Below are positions 30,625 through 39,500 of a stretch of DNA of 40,079 nucleotides, piece after piece. Within the stretch, counting starts at the first letter, position 1, and each line of letters begins with the position of its first letter. The stretch is taken from the NCBI RefSeq assembly GCF_900187505.1, contig NZ_FYDL01000026.1, positions 1 through 40,079 on the forward strand, given 5' to 3'. Origin of the DNA: Pseudomonas sp. Irchel s3h17. Lineage in GTDB: Bacteria; Pseudomonadota; Gammaproteobacteria; Pseudomonadales; Pseudomonadaceae. A program made the translations under genes and the position numbers. The notes under the pieces were generated by a model. That model ran no database searches and was not told the origin of the DNA. It saw only the letters and a list, made by a program, of their open reading frames with translations.

Positions 30625-32988
30625 CTAGAACAAGCCCAGTTGGCCACCGATCAGGGTGCTGAAGTCGTCGTCGACAAACGGCAGGATCGCGTCAGCCACC
30701 GGTTGCAGCTGACGGCTGATGTAGTGGTCGTAGTCAATCGGTGCGCTGCGGGTCTCCAGGGGTTCGGGTCCCGCGACCGTGATCACGTAACTGATCCAGC
30801 CACCGCGCTGGTACTGGCGCGGCCGGTGTTGCCGGTCGTTGTACTCATCCGCGATGCGCGCGGCACGGACATGGGGCGGCACGTTGCGCTGATAGTCGTC
30901 CAGCGGCCGGCGCAGGCGCTTGCGGTAGATCAGCAAGTCATCGTGCTCACCCGCCAGCGTCGCCCGCACAAACTCGCGCACATAGTCCTGATACGGCCGC
31001 CGATGAAAAATCCGCAGGTAGAGCGCTTGCTGAAACTGCCGGGCCAGCGGCGACCAGTCGGTGCGCACGCTTTCAAGGCCCTTGTAGACCATCTCGTCGG
31101 TGCCATCGGCGCGGGTCACCAGGCCTGCGTAGCGCTTCTTGCTGCCCTCCTCCGCGCCACGGATGGTCGGCATCAGAAAGCGGCGGAAATGGGTTTCGTA
31201 TTGCAGTTCCAGCACGCTGTGCAAGCCGAACTCGCGCAACAGATGCTCACGCCACCACTGGTTGACGCAGGCCACCAGCGAGCGGCCAATCTGTGCCGCT
31301 TCTTCCTGGCCATGGGCGCGCCGTAGCCAGACGAAGGTGGAGTCGGTGTCGCCATAGATCACCGTATGGCCCTGGGCTTCGATCAGTTGCCGGGTGCGCT
31401 GCATGATTTCATGCCCGCGCAGGGTGATCGAAGACGCCAGGCGCGTATCGAAGAACCGGCAACCACTGGAGCCCAGCACGCCATAGAAGGCATTCATGAT
31501 GATTTTCAAGGCCTGGGACAAAGGTGTGTTCTGTTCGCGCTTGGCCACCTCCCGGCCCTCGGCGACCCGGGCGACAATCGCTGGCAGGCAGTGCCGGGTA
31601 CGCGAGAAGCGCGCCCCCCGAAAGCCTGGCACCGACTCACTGTCGTCGGGGTGACGCAAGCCTTCGACCAACCCCACCGGGTCGATCAGAAAGGTGCGGA
31701 TAATCGACGGGTACAGGCTCTTGTAGTCGAGTACCAGCACCGACTCGTACAAACCGGGTTGCGAATCCATGACAAAGCCGCCGGGACTGGCCTGGGGTGG
31801 CCGTTCGCCCTGGTTCGGCGCGACAAAACCCTGGCGATGCATCAACGGCATGTAGAGGTGGGTGAACGCGGCCACCGAGCCGCCGCTACGGTCGGCCGGC
31901 AACCCGGTGACACTGGCGCGCTCCAGCAGGAAGGTCAGCAGCTCGGTCTTGTCGAAGATCCGCGTCACCAACTCGCAGTCCTTGAGGTTGTAGCGCGCCA
32001 GGGCCGGCTTGTCCTCAGCGAACATGCGGTTGATTTCATCCATGCGCTGGTACGGGTTGTCGATCGACTTGCCCTCTCCCAGCAGCGTCTGTGCGACGTT
32101 TTCCAGGCTGAACGAAGGAAAGCTCCAGGTCGCCGAACGCAAGGACTCGATGCCATCGATGATCAGTCGTCCCGCTGCCGCGGCAAAGAAGTGGTTATTG
32201 CCCGAACCGTGTTCGCGCCACTGCATTTCCTCGCCACCGCGCCCCAGGCGCAACGGCACCGCCAGGCGCCGGGCATGCTCGTGCAGGACGCGCAGGTCGA
32301 ACTGCACCAGGTTCCAGCCGATGATGGCGTCGGGATCGTGCCGGGCAAACCAGGCGTTGAGCTGTTTCAGCAGCAGGGTTCGGGAGTCGCAATACTCCAG
32401 GGCAAAGTCCACCTGAGTGGCGTCGCCGTTTGGCGCTCCGAGCATGTACACCTGGCGCTGACCGCAACCCTCCAGGGCAATCGAATACAACTCGCCCTGT
32501 TCGGTGGTTTCGATATCCAGCGAGACCAACTTCAAGCGCGGCCGATAATCCGGGGCCGGCTTGAGCTGGGCATCGAGCAACAGGCCGCTGGCGTCAGGCG
32601 TTCCGGTGAATGACACGGGGGCGGTGATGAAGCGCTCCATCAGGTAGCGCTCGGGTGGACGAATGTCCGCCTCGAAGACCTCCACACCGGCCCTGCGCAG
32701 TATTGATTCCAGGTGCATGAGCTGGCGATGTTGCTGGCAATACAGGCCGAACACCGGTCGGTGCTGGAAATCCTGCAGCCCGAGCGGTCGCAGCTCGACA
32801 CCCGGCTCGCCGCGCGCCAGCTCCAGGGTGCGCTCGCGGTACTGCTCGGGAATGAACGCCACCGACGGCTGCGCGGGCAAGCGCACCAGCCGTGGACCGG
32901 CATCGGTCGCCAACCAGAACTCGACTTGCGTGCCGGCCGGGGTATCGCGCCAATGCCGGGTCAGGACGAAGCCCTGCTGTAAGTCCAC
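30625..32988 (-). CDS. polB: DNA polymerase II (family B)
   Basis: 787 residues from the GTG at 32988; E. coli Pol II has 783 and starts at the same point (GFILTRHWRDTP there, GFVLTRHWRDTP here). The adjacent GTG at 32991 is an alternative, and the open frame running to 33084 is not needed. The exonuclease I motif is LVSLDIETTEQG and exo II lies in WNLVQFDLRVLHEH. Polymerase motif A is DYKSLYPSIIRTF, motif B KIIMNAFYGVLGSSGCRFF and motif C YGDTDSTF with both catalytic aspartates. It acts in replication restart and translesion synthesis past DNA damage. In E. coli it is SOS-induced; I do not see a clear LexA box just upstream here. Confidence 0.96.
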   Translation of the reverse strand: MDLQQGFVLTRHWRDTPAGTQVEFWLATDAGPRLVRLPAQPSVAFIPEQYRERTLELARGEPGVELRPLGLQDFQHRPVFGLYCQQHRQLMHLESILRRAGVEVFEADIRPPERYLMERFITAPVSFTGTPDASGLLLDAQLKPAPDYRPRLKLVSLDIETTEQGELYSIALEGCGQRQVYMLGAPNGDATQVDFALEYCDSRTLLLKQLNAWFARHDPDAIIGWNLVQFDLRVLHEHARRLAVPLRLGRGGEEMQWREHGSGNNHFFAAAAGRLIIDGIESLRSATWSFPSFSLENVAQTLLGEGKSIDNPYQRMDEINRMFAEDKPALARYNLKDCELVTRIFDKTELLTFLLERASVTGLPADRSGGSVAAFTHLYMPLMHRQGFVAPNQGERPPQASPGGFVMDSQPGLYESVLVLDYKSLYPSIIRTFLIDPVGLVEGLRHPDDSESVPGFRGARFSRTRHCLPAIVARVAEGREVAKREQNTPLSQALKIIMNAFYGVLGSSGCRFFDTRLASSITLRGHEIMQRTRQLIEAQGHTVIYGDTDSTFVWLRRAHGQEEAAQIGRSLVACVNQWWREHLLREFGLHSVLELQYETHFRRFLMPTIRGAEEGSKKRYAGLVTRADGTDEMVYKGLESVRTDWSPLARQFQQALYLRIFHRRPYQDYVREFVRATLAGEHDDLLIYRKRLRRPLDDYQRNVPPHVRAARIADEYNDRQHRPRQYQRGGWISYVITVAGPEPLETRSAPIDYDHYISRQLQPVADAILPFVDDDFSTLIGGQLGLF

Positions 32989-33590
32989 CACTGCAACCTC
33001 GAAGATGATCTGAGCCTTCGATTCTACCCGCCATCGGTGTTCAGGGCTGCCTTTACCTGTGTCACGCAAGCGATTGTAGGACAAGGTTAAACCGCTCCGG
33101 TTCGGCGCCGGGATTATTTTTGTAGTGAATGAAATTTTTCACTACAAAACCGTTGACGAGTTGTTTTTCCCCTTGCATGATGCGGACGTCTCCCCGATCG
33201 GGAGCGTAGGCAAAAGTGTTGTGAAAAGGCTCGACTGACCGCCGAGCTGCTCCCGGATGTGTACTGCCCACAAGGCAGATTGATGAAACTGACCCGGCAT
33301 GAACGTCCCTCCAGGACCGAAAGCGCTGGCGAATACTCTTCAAGATGCTTGTGACCGAGCAGGTTTGTATCGGGCAACAACATCCAGGTAATCGCTGCTT
33401 CTCCCCCGTTGTGACGCCAGTACGTAGCAGTTTCTCGGCAAGACTACATGCATCCTGCTCAAGGCCCTGCCGACATTCGGCAGACAACCACTGTCGCCCT
33501 GGTTTCGGTACCAGATATCAACTTACCGAAGTAGAGAAGTGAATTAGCGAATCAACTAGACAGATCAAACATTGGTCAAGGGGCTTTAAC
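32989..33590 (+). other. Long gene-free stretch between polB and a 109-residue gene
   Basis: About 600 bases. A - strand open frame (33062-33487, 141 residues) lacks family features and overlaps the palindrome at 33118-33149, so I do not call it a gene, though its C-terminal 40 residues look protein-like. The region should hold the polB promoter and the promoter and leader of the gene at 33591. Confidence 0.45.
33118..33149. promoter_or_regulatory. Perfect 12-base inverted repeat, candidate operator
   Basis: TTTTGTAGTGAA (33118-33129) and TTCACTACAAAA (33138-33149) are exact reverse complements with an 8-base AT-rich spacer. A T run follows the stem on neither strand, so this is not a normal terminator. 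It is 130 bases upstream of polB. I do not recognise the word as the site of a known Pseudomonas regulator. Confidence 0.5.
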
Positions 33591-33920
33591 ATGAATCTGA
33601 ACAATCAACCGACTATTGATGAACTGGCTCGTATGTTCGCCGCACACAAAGACAGCCATGACAGCCATATCCTGTGGATTGCCGAATCTGGCCAGGTGCA
33701 TATCGACTGCCTGTCGCCCCATGCCCATGAAGCCGAGTTCGAACAGAACAAGCGTGACTTGCGTGCCCGACTGAAAATGTACCGTCGCGGCCAGGGTTAT
33801 GTTGGCAAGAAAGCCGCCGCCGACAAAGACTTCGTCGGCCGGGTACTGGTCACCCTGACTCAGGAATGGCAGAACCTGCAGTCCCGGCCAGACGTCAGCG
33901 TGATCGACCGCTACTGCTGA
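33591..33920 (+). CDS. Small conserved protein of unknown function, 109 residues
   Basis: A soluble protein without signal peptide. The N-terminal half (TIDELARMFAAHKDSHDSHILWIAESGQVHIDCLSPHAHEAEFE) is followed by a basic region (NKRDLRARLKMYRRGQGYVGKKAA) and a C-terminal helix (FVGRVLVTLTQEWQNLQ). I recognise it only as a typical Pseudomonas hypothetical protein. AAGGGG lies 8 bases before ATG 33591. It is a single-gene unit closed by a very strong terminator and has a long upstream region, which suggests regulated or high expression. A role cannot be named. Confidence 0.85.
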   Translation: MNLNNQPTIDELARMFAAHKDSHDSHILWIAESGQVHIDCLSPHAHEAEFEQNKRDLRARLKMYRRGQGYVGKKAAADKDFVGRVLVTLTQEWQNLQSRPDVSVIDRYC

Positions 33921-33932
33921 GTTGCCTTGCAC

Positions 33933-33971
33933 AGCCGCTGATAACCCGTACGGGTTATCAGCGGCTTTTTT
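33933..33971 (+). terminator. Strong Rho-independent terminator
   Basis: AGCCGCTGATAACCCGT (33933-33949) is the perfect complement of the following 17 bases (33950-33966), which are followed by TTTTT. It lies 13 bases after the stop codon of the 109-residue gene. Confidence 0.95.
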
Positions 33972-34120
33972 GTCTGCGCATTCCAGCCGCCAGTGCCCCA
34001 AACGCCGCCGATGACGCATTTAGATTATGTAAATGCCGCTTTGCCCCCTTGCTCCATTAGCCTGCGTCTACGATTCTGTATAGGCCGTCCTCTAACATAG
34101 ACAACAGCGGAGAGACCTCC

Positions 34121-34561
34121 ATGAAGACCGTCGCGCAACTGCTCAAGTTAAAAGCCAGTCACAATCAAGAGGTCCATACCATCAAGTCCCATCAAATGGT
34201 GCTGGAAGCGTTGATGGTGATGGCCGCGAAGAACGTAGGCGCGCTGCCGGTAATGAACGACGGCAAGATCGTCGGCGTGATCAGCGAACGTGACTATGCG
34301 CGCAAGCTGGTGCTCAAGGGCCGCTCCTCGGTGGGCACCCCGGTCAGCGAGATCATGAACTCGCCGGTCATCACCGTGGACTCCCATCAAACCGTCGAAA
34401 CCTGCATGAGCATCATGACCGACAAGCACCTACGGCACTTGCCCGTGGTTGAAAACGGTCAATTGCTGGGCTTGCTGTCCATTGGCGACCTGGTCAAGGA
34501 AGCCATTGCCGAGCAGGCCGAACTGATCCGCCAGCTGGAACAGTACATTCGCGGCGAGTAA
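34121..34561 (+). CDS. Protein with two CBS domains
   Basis: 146 residues made almost only of a CBS pair (Bateman module). CBS1 is about 16-70 (ALMVMAAKNVGALPVMNDGKIVGVISERDYARKLV, here a single stretch of the family pattern) and CBS2 about 78-135 (SEIMNSPVITVDSHQTVETCM, then LRHLPVVENGQLLGLLSIGDLV). Such stand-alone modules bind AMP, ATP, NAD or similar nucleotides and adjust the activity of partner proteins. The short C-terminal helix (EQAELIRQLEQYIRG) could mediate dimer contacts. GGAGAG lies upstream of ATG 34121. No partner gene is adjacent. Confidence 0.92.
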   Translation: MKTVAQLLKLKASHNQEVHTIKSHQMVLEALMVMAAKNVGALPVMNDGKIVGVISERDYARKLVLKGRSSVGTPVSEIMNSPVITVDSHQTVETCMSIMTDKHLRHLPVVENGQLLGLLSIGDLVKEAIAEQAELIRQLEQYIRGE

Positions 34562-34686
34562 CTTTCGCCCCACCTGCGCCCAATCGCGTCGCTGCGTGCC
34601 GCCGGTTTCGGTCGCGCGCAGTATTTCGTTTCAGCGTATCTAAACGGTAAACACACGCCTCTATTGTTGTGCAATGAACTTTATAT

Positions 34687-34714
34687 TTGCTCTATCGCAA
34701 GGCGCTTCTATATT
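34687..34714 (+). promoter_or_regulatory. Possible sigma-70 promoter of the pqi operon
   Basis: TTGCTC (34687-34692) and TATATT (34709-34714) are separated by 16 bases in an AT-rich patch, 46 bases before the first pqiA start. It matches the consensus moderately well. Confidence 0.35.
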
Positions 34715-34759
34715 CAGTTAACTCCCTGACACGTCCGGCTTTTTTCTTGAGTGTGAACC

Positions 34760-35356
34760 ATGGCCAGCAGCGACCACCTGATCATTTGCGAGCATTGCGA
34801 TGCCGTGTATGAAAAAGCCGTGCTCGCCAAACACCAGACCGCCCTGTGCCAACGCTGCGGCGGGGTGCTGCAGCGCTACAACGGCATGACCCTGCAGCAA
34901 CGCCTGGCATTGACCCTGACCGCATCGGTGCTGTGGATGTTCGCCAATTTCTACCCGGTGATGAGCATCAGCCTCAAAGGCCTGAAAAACAGCGCCACCC
35001 TCTGGGATTCGGTGGTGGCCCTGAGTGACGGCCCGATTACCTTCATCGCCCTGGTCGCGGCCATCTCCATCATCATCGCGCCCGTGTTCCAGCTGCTGCT
35101 GCTGATCTGGGTGCTGAGCTTCGCGCTGACCTCCAGGCGCGCACCGGCGTTCAAGCTGTGCATGCGCTGGCTGGAGAGCCTGCGGCCCTGGAGCATGCTG
35201 GAGGTCTGCCTGCTGGGGGCCATGGTGGCCGTATTCAAACTGGCCGGGTTGCTGGACGTGATCCCCGGCATCGGCCTGTTTGCCCTGGCGGTGTTGAGCC
35301 TGTTACTGATCCGCATCGCCGGACGCGACGTTCGTGAATTGTGGGACTGCCTATGA
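34760..35356 (+). CDS. pqiA: PqiA-like inner membrane protein, first half
   Basis: 198 residues. The N-terminal zinc-ribbon-like part has two Cys pairs (CEHCDAVYEK and CQRCGG), followed by four membrane segments (ALTLTASVLWMFANFYPVMSI, ITFIALVAAISIIIAPVF, LLLIWVLSFALTS, then GLFALAVLSLLLI). In E. coli PqiA is one protein of about 417 residues made of two such halves. Here each half is its own gene, a layout common in Pseudomonas. PqiA anchors the PqiB tunnel in the inner membrane and takes part in lipid movement between the membranes. The stop overlaps the next start (ATGA at 35353-35356). Confidence 0.9.
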   Translation: MASSDHLIICEHCDAVYEKAVLAKHQTALCQRCGGVLQRYNGMTLQQRLALTLTASVLWMFANFYPVMSISLKGLKNSATLWDSVVALSDGPITFIALVAAISIIIAPVFQLLLLIWVLSFALTSRRAPAFKLCMRWLESLRPWSMLEVCLLGAMVAVFKLAGLLDVIPGIGLFALAVLSLLLIRIAGRDVRELWDCL

Positions 35357-35997
35357 ACAGCCCGCCCGAAGCCCGCGACCTCAACCTTTGCCTGTGCCAC
35401 AGCTGCGGCCTGGCCTGCGACATGACCGACCACCCCCCGGTGTGCGAGCGCTGCGGTGCGCCCCTGCATGTGCGCAAGACCAATTCCCTGGCCCGCACCT
35501 GGGCGTTCCTGGCCGCTGCACTGGTGTTTTACATCCCCGCCAACCTTCTGCCGGTGATGAACACCAGCATGTTCGGCAGTGGTTCCGACAGCACCATCAT
35601 CGGTGGCGTGCTGGAATTCTGGGAGCATGGCGCCTGGGACATCGCACTGATCATTTTCATTGCCAGTATCGCCGTGCCTGGCATCAAGTTTGTCGCCCTG
35701 ACGCTGCTGCTGGTGACCGCCCAGCGGGGCAGCCTCTGGGCCCGCAAGGAACGTTCGCAGCTGTATCGTTTCGTCGAGCTGATCGGCTACTGGTCGATGC
35801 TCGACGTCATTGTCGTTGCGCTGGTCGCCGCCCTGGTGAAGTTCCAGGCACTGGGTGATATCGAGCCACGACCCGGGATTCTGTTTTTTGGCATGGTGGT
35901 GGTCTTCACCATGCTCTCGGCGATGAGTTTCGACCCGCGCCTGATCTGGGATAACCCACAAACCGAGGAGGTCATGGATGGAATCGAAAGCCACTGA
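35353..35997 (+). CDS. pqiA: PqiA-like inner membrane protein, second half
   Basis: 214 residues from ATG 35353, coupled to the previous stop; an in-frame GTG at 35341 is an alternative. It has its own Cys pairs (CLCHSCGLACDM and CERCGAPLH) and four membrane segments (FLAAALVFYIPANLLPVMN first, then DIALIIFIASIAVPGIKFVAL, MLDVIVVALVAALVKF and ILFFGMVVVFTMLSAM). The motif YIPANLLPVMNTS is typical of the second PqiA half. It must work with the first-half protein. The gene overlaps pqiB by 20 bases, so translation of the operon is tightly linked. Confidence 0.92.
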   Translation: MNSPPEARDLNLCLCHSCGLACDMTDHPPVCERCGAPLHVRKTNSLARTWAFLAAALVFYIPANLLPVMNTSMFGSGSDSTIIGGVLEFWEHGAWDIALIIFIASIAVPGIKFVALTLLLVTAQRGSLWARKERSQLYRFVELIGYWSMLDVIVVALVAALVKFQALGDIEPRPGILFFGMVVVFTMLSAMSFDPRLIWDNPQTEEVMDGIESH

Positions 35998-37633
35998 GGG
36001 GCAGCCACAGCCCGGCAAAGCCGACGTCAAGACCCGCCGCTGGAGCGTTTCTCTGGTGTGGATCGTACCCATCGTTGCGGTGCTGGTCGGGCTGTCCCTG
36101 GTGGTGCACAACCTGATGCAACAAGGGCCGGTGATCACCCTCAACTTCAAGACCGGCCAAGGCCTGACGGCAAACAAGACCGAGGTCAAATACCGCAACG
36201 TGGTGATCGGCCATGTCTCCGATGTGGCGTTGAGCGATGATCAGAAGAGCGTCAACGCCACGGTAAAACTGTCGAAACAGGCCGAATCCTTCACCCGCGA
36301 AGATTCCAAATTCTGGGTCGTGCGACCGCGCATTGGCGCGGGCGGGGTGTCCGGGATCGACACCTTGCTTTCAGGTGACTTCATTGGTGCCGACGCGGGG
36401 CAGTCCGATGCCCGCGCCCGGGTCTTCACCGGGCTCGAAGCCCCTCCGCCCATTACCTATGGCGAACCCGGCAAGCGCTTCATGCTGCACGCCCAGGACC
36501 TGGGGTCGCTGGATATCGGGTCGGCCGTCTACTACCGCAAGATCCCGGTGGGCCAAGTGGTTGCCTATGCACTGGACACCGACGGCAATGGCGTGAACAT
36601 CGAAATCTTCGTCAATTCGCCGAACGACGTGCATGTTACCGAAAACACTCGTTTCTGGAATGCCAGCGGCATCGACATCAATGTCGGGGCCGACGGCTTT
36701 GCGGTCAAGACCGAGTCGCTGTCAGCCATGCTACTCGGCGGCATTGCCTTCCGCGCCCCGAACTACAGCCCTGGCGACAAGAGCGCCGCGGAAGACCGGG
36801 ACTATGAGCTGTTCGAGGACCAGGCTACCGCCCTCGCCCCGCCCAATGGCAAGCCGCAGTTCCTGGCACTGCGTTTCGATCAGGCCTTGCGCGGCTTGAA
36901 GGTGAATGCGCCTGTCGAGTTCCAGGGGCTGGAAATTGGCAAAGTGGTTGCGATCAACCTGGATTTCGACGAAAAAACCCGCACGTTCCCGATCAATGTC
37001 GGCATCGTGATCTATCCCAAACGCTTGGGACAGGCCCATGTGAAGATGCTCAAGACAATGGAGCACAACCCTGAAGACGAAGCGGCTTCCGTTCGCCTCA
37101 TGGGCACCTTTGTCGACAATGGCCTGCGCGCCCAGGCCCGTAGCGGCAATTTGTTGACCGGGCAGTTGTACATCGCCCTGGAGTTCTTCCCCAAGGCGCC
37201 GAAAGTCGCCTTCGACCTCGATGCCCGCCCCGTGATGATTCCCACCGTGCCAGCCAGCCTGGAACTGCTGCAGGAGCAATTGCAGGCGATGGTCGACAAG
37301 ATCAACAAGCTGCCGATCGAGCGCATCGCCAACAACCTGGATGGCAACCTCACGGAAATGCGCAAAGGCATCAAGCAGTTCAGCACTCAGACCCTGCCAG
37401 GAGTGGAAAACACTTTGCAGGAGGTGAGCAAGACCTTGCAAGCGGCCAACTCGACCCTCGCCGAAGACTCACCACAACGTGAACAGTTGACCCAGACCCT
37501 GGAAGAACTCGGACGCATGTCACGCTCTCTGCGCGAATTGTCGGACTACCTGGGCCGGCATCCGGAATCCTTGCTGCGCGGACGTCAAAAAGATGCCACG
37601 CCGCCAAACCTGCAACCGTCTTCGAACCGCTGA
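35978..37633 (+). CDS. pqiB: PqiB, MCE-domain lipid transport protein
   Basis: 551 residues. An N-terminal membrane anchor (residues about 23-45, VSLVWIVPIVAVLVGLSLVVHNL) is followed by three MCE (MlaD) domains: the first with GPVITLNFKTGQGLTANKTEVKYRNVVIGHV, the second near 165-200 (LGSLDIGSAVYYRKIPVGQVV), the third near 305-330 (GLKVNAPVEFQGLEIGKVVAI). A long C-terminal helical part (NKLPIERIANNLDGNLTEM) follows. PqiB hexamers form a syringe-like tube through the periplasm that carries phospholipid or other hydrophobic molecules. The start ATG 35978 has GAGGAGG 6 bases upstream, inside the end of the previous gene. E. coli PqiB is similar in size. Confidence 0.93.
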   Translation: MESKATEGQPQPGKADVKTRRWSVSLVWIVPIVAVLVGLSLVVHNLMQQGPVITLNFKTGQGLTANKTEVKYRNVVIGHVSDVALSDDQKSVNATVKLSKQAESFTREDSKFWVVRPRIGAGGVSGIDTLLSGDFIGADAGQSDARARVFTGLEAPPPITYGEPGKRFMLHAQDLGSLDIGSAVYYRKIPVGQVVAYALDTDGNGVNIEIFVNSPNDVHVTENTRFWNASGIDINVGADGFAVKTESLSAMLLGGIAFRAPNYSPGDKSAAEDRDYELFEDQATALAPPNGKPQFLALRFDQALRGLKVNAPVEFQGLEIGKVVAINLDFDEKTRTFPINVGIVIYPKRLGQAHVKMLKTMEHNPEDEAASVRLMGTFVDNGLRAQARSGNLLTGQLYIALEFFPKAPKVAFDLDARPVMIPTVPASLELLQEQLQAMVDKINKLPIERIANNLDGNLTEMRKGIKQFSTQTLPGVENTLQEVSKTLQAANSTLAEDSPQREQLTQTLEELGRMSRSLRELSDYLGRHPESLLRGRQKDATPPNLQPSSNR

Positions 37634-37649
37634 CCACAGGAGTGCGTCC

Positions 37650-38204
37650 ATGTCTTTATCGTTGAGAGTTGGGTTGGTCGGTGCGCTGCTGGTGTTGACA
37701 GCCTGCAGCAGTGACCCGGTGCATTACCACACCCTGATTCCGGCCCAGCCGGCATCGACAACCCGCAGTGCGGCCAGCATCCAGTTTGAACAAGTCAGCG
37801 TGCCGGCGCAGGTCGACCGTACGCAGATTGTCATCCGCCAGGGCAACAGCGGCCTGGCGGTCCTGGAAACCGAATGGTGGGGAGCGAGCCTGTCGGAAGA
37901 ACTGCAAAGCGCCCTCGCCGATCAACTGTCTGGCACAAGCAACGCCCATAAAATGTCGTTGCGCGTCGATGTGCAACGCTTTGACTCGATTCCCGGGCAC
38001 TATGCCCTGCTCGATACGCAGTGGCGCCTGCGAAACCTCGACTCAGACGATACCAGTACGTTCCTCAACTGCCGAACCACGGTTCAGACCCCGTCAGGCG
38101 CAACCATCGACGACCTGGTGTTGGCGCATCAGAAGAATGTGAAAGGCCTGGCCGCCGCGATCAGCCAGGCCGCAGCCAGCGGACGCTGCCCCGGGGCGCG
38201 GTAA
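37650..38204 (+). CDS. pqiC: PqiC, outer membrane lipoprotein of the Pqi system
   Basis: 184 residues from ATG 37650, with GGAG 7 bases upstream. The lipobox is LTAC with the modified cysteine at residue 19 (GALLVLTACSSD). The mature part (YHTLIPAQPA, QIVIRQGNSGLAVLETEWWGASLSEELQSALADQL, DSIPGHYALLDTQWRLRN) matches the ABC-type transport auxiliary / DUF330 family to which PqiC belongs. It is the outer membrane partner of the PqiB tube. It follows pqiB after 16 bases and ends the operon. The next gene is convergent, 9 bases away, and I see no terminator between them. Confidence 0.9.
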   Translation: MSLSLRVGLVGALLVLTACSSDPVHYHTLIPAQPASTTRSAASIQFEQVSVPAQVDRTQIVIRQGNSGLAVLETEWWGASLSEELQSALADQLSGTSNAHKMSLRVDVQRFDSIPGHYALLDTQWRLRNLDSDDTSTFLNCRTTVQTPSGATIDDLVLAHQKNVKGLAAAISQAAASGRCPGAR

Positions 38205-38213
38205 GCGTTGCTA

Positions 38214-39335
38214 TTATTGAGCAACACCTGAGGCCGGCTGTCCCTGATCCGTCGGCGCTGGCCGATAAACGTCACTGCGTTGTTCACGCTGAAGGGCCGG
38301 TTCGTTGGGCCGGGTGCTCACAGGCTGCGGCATGACCGACAGGTTGGCGACAAGACCTTGCTGGATTTGCCCGGAAATGTAGTTGACCCCGGCCATCACA
38401 CCGTTCGCCTCGTTCTCCATCAAGCCCAGCCATGCCTTGTCGAATGCAGCACTCAGACTTTGGCGCATTTGCGCCTGCGCTATCGGCCGGTCGCTTTCAT
38501 TCGACATGGCGCCGATGCCGAGGGAAACCACGGAAATCACCGCCCCGGCGACTCGGCCGACCGCTGCGGCTACCGCGCTGGCAACGCTACGGGTCGCAAT
38601 CTGCGCTTCGAGGCGTTCGCTTGCACGCTTGGCCACCGAGGAGATCCCGGCATCCGACAGCCCTGCCCCGGCACCGCTGTTGGAACTGCGGACCTGTTCG
38701 ACAAGGGCCGTGTAAGCGGGCAATCGAGTGACCGGTTCAGTATGAATGATCTGATAGAGCGAAGCATTGCGTGCGGGAGGAGGCGCCAAGGTGATGGCCG
38801 GGACTTGGCTGAGCCTGCGGTCGAATTGATCCTGGGGGACGGCATACTGCTCCCGTATCTCGACCATATGGGCACTGAGCATCTGCAGGTACAACCTAAC
38901 GGCATCGCCCATGATCACGTTCGGATCGGTCACCCTGGAGACGGGATCCAGCACACGCTCGTGGTACTGTTTCTGCAGGTAGACCGTCAGTCGGTTGACC
39001 GGCGAATCCGTCTCGCCCTTGGCGCTCATCTTGTACCAGCCCACCTTCACGCCCAGCCACTGTTGGGTCCAGTAGCCGGTAAACCAGGGAATGAAGTCGG
39101 TTTCGGTACGGCGGAATACTTGCTCACGCCAGCGCCCCATGGCTTTGCGGGTGTAATCCCTGACCGCCTCTCTGGAGGACAATGAAGCGCTGTCTATATC
39201 CCGGTCAATCTGTAACCAGGTCGCTTCCGTGATCACGATGGGTGCCGTCGGCTCAGAGCGACGCACCGTGGAGCATCCCGCCAGCAACAGCAGCAGGATC
39301 AGTAACAAGGCCAGGCACAGGAAACGCAGACTCAA
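38214..39335 (-). CDS. Uncharacterised lipoprotein
   Basis: About 373 residues. The lipoprotein signal is clear (MSLRFLCLALLLILLLLLAG then Cys21), and fixes the start near the TTG at 39335, which has GGGGA 8 bases upstream; a GTG at 39374 in the same frame is the main alternative. The mature protein has several Trp/Tyr-rich helices (FIPWFTGYWTQQWLGVKVGWYKM, LYLQMLSAHMVEIREQY). A Gly/Ala-rich hydrophobic segment (VASAVAAAVGRVAGAVISVVSLGIGAM, about 255-281) could enter a membrane. The C-terminus is polar (PTDQGQPASGVAQ). I do not recognise the family. It is convergent with pqiC but not part of that operon. Confidence 0.8.
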   Translation of the reverse strand: MSLRFLCLALLLILLLLLAGCSTVRRSEPTAPIVITEATWLQIDRDIDSASLSSREAVRDYTRKAMGRWREQVFRRTETDFIPWFTGYWTQQWLGVKVGWYKMSAKGETDSPVNRLTVYLQKQYHERVLDPVSRVTDPNVIMGDAVRLYLQMLSAHMVEIREQYAVPQDQFDRRLSQVPAITLAPPPARNASLYQIIHTEPVTRLPAYTALVEQVRSSNSGAGAGLSDAGISSVAKRASERLEAQIATRSVASAVAAAVGRVAGAVISVVSLGIGAMSNESDRPIAQAQMRQSLSAAFDKAWLGLMENEANGVMAGVNYISGQIQQGLVANLSVMPQPVSTRPNEPALQREQRSDVYRPAPTDQGQPASGVAQ

Positions 39336-39500
39336 GATCGCAGTCCCCGGTAATAACAGGACAGCCGTCGTCACGCCTCGATCGGTTTGGGGCCGCTGAG
39401 ATTTGTGATGGCGGTATTTTGAGTATAGGTGGTGCAAGACCGGCTCAGGCGGGATGCCGAGCAAGGTGCTCGCAACCCCCATTCAAAGGAGGCAGGCCCC

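Noticed and set aside
31366..32613. 415-codon + strand frame opposite polB
   Set aside because: Antisense shadow of polymerase motifs A to C.
33062..33487. 141-codon - strand frame upstream of polB
   Set aside because: Part of it looks protein-like (DVRIMQGEKQLVNGF), but there is no family match I know, it includes a perfect palindrome, and it overlaps the likely polB promoter. A conserved-frame check in relatives would settle it.
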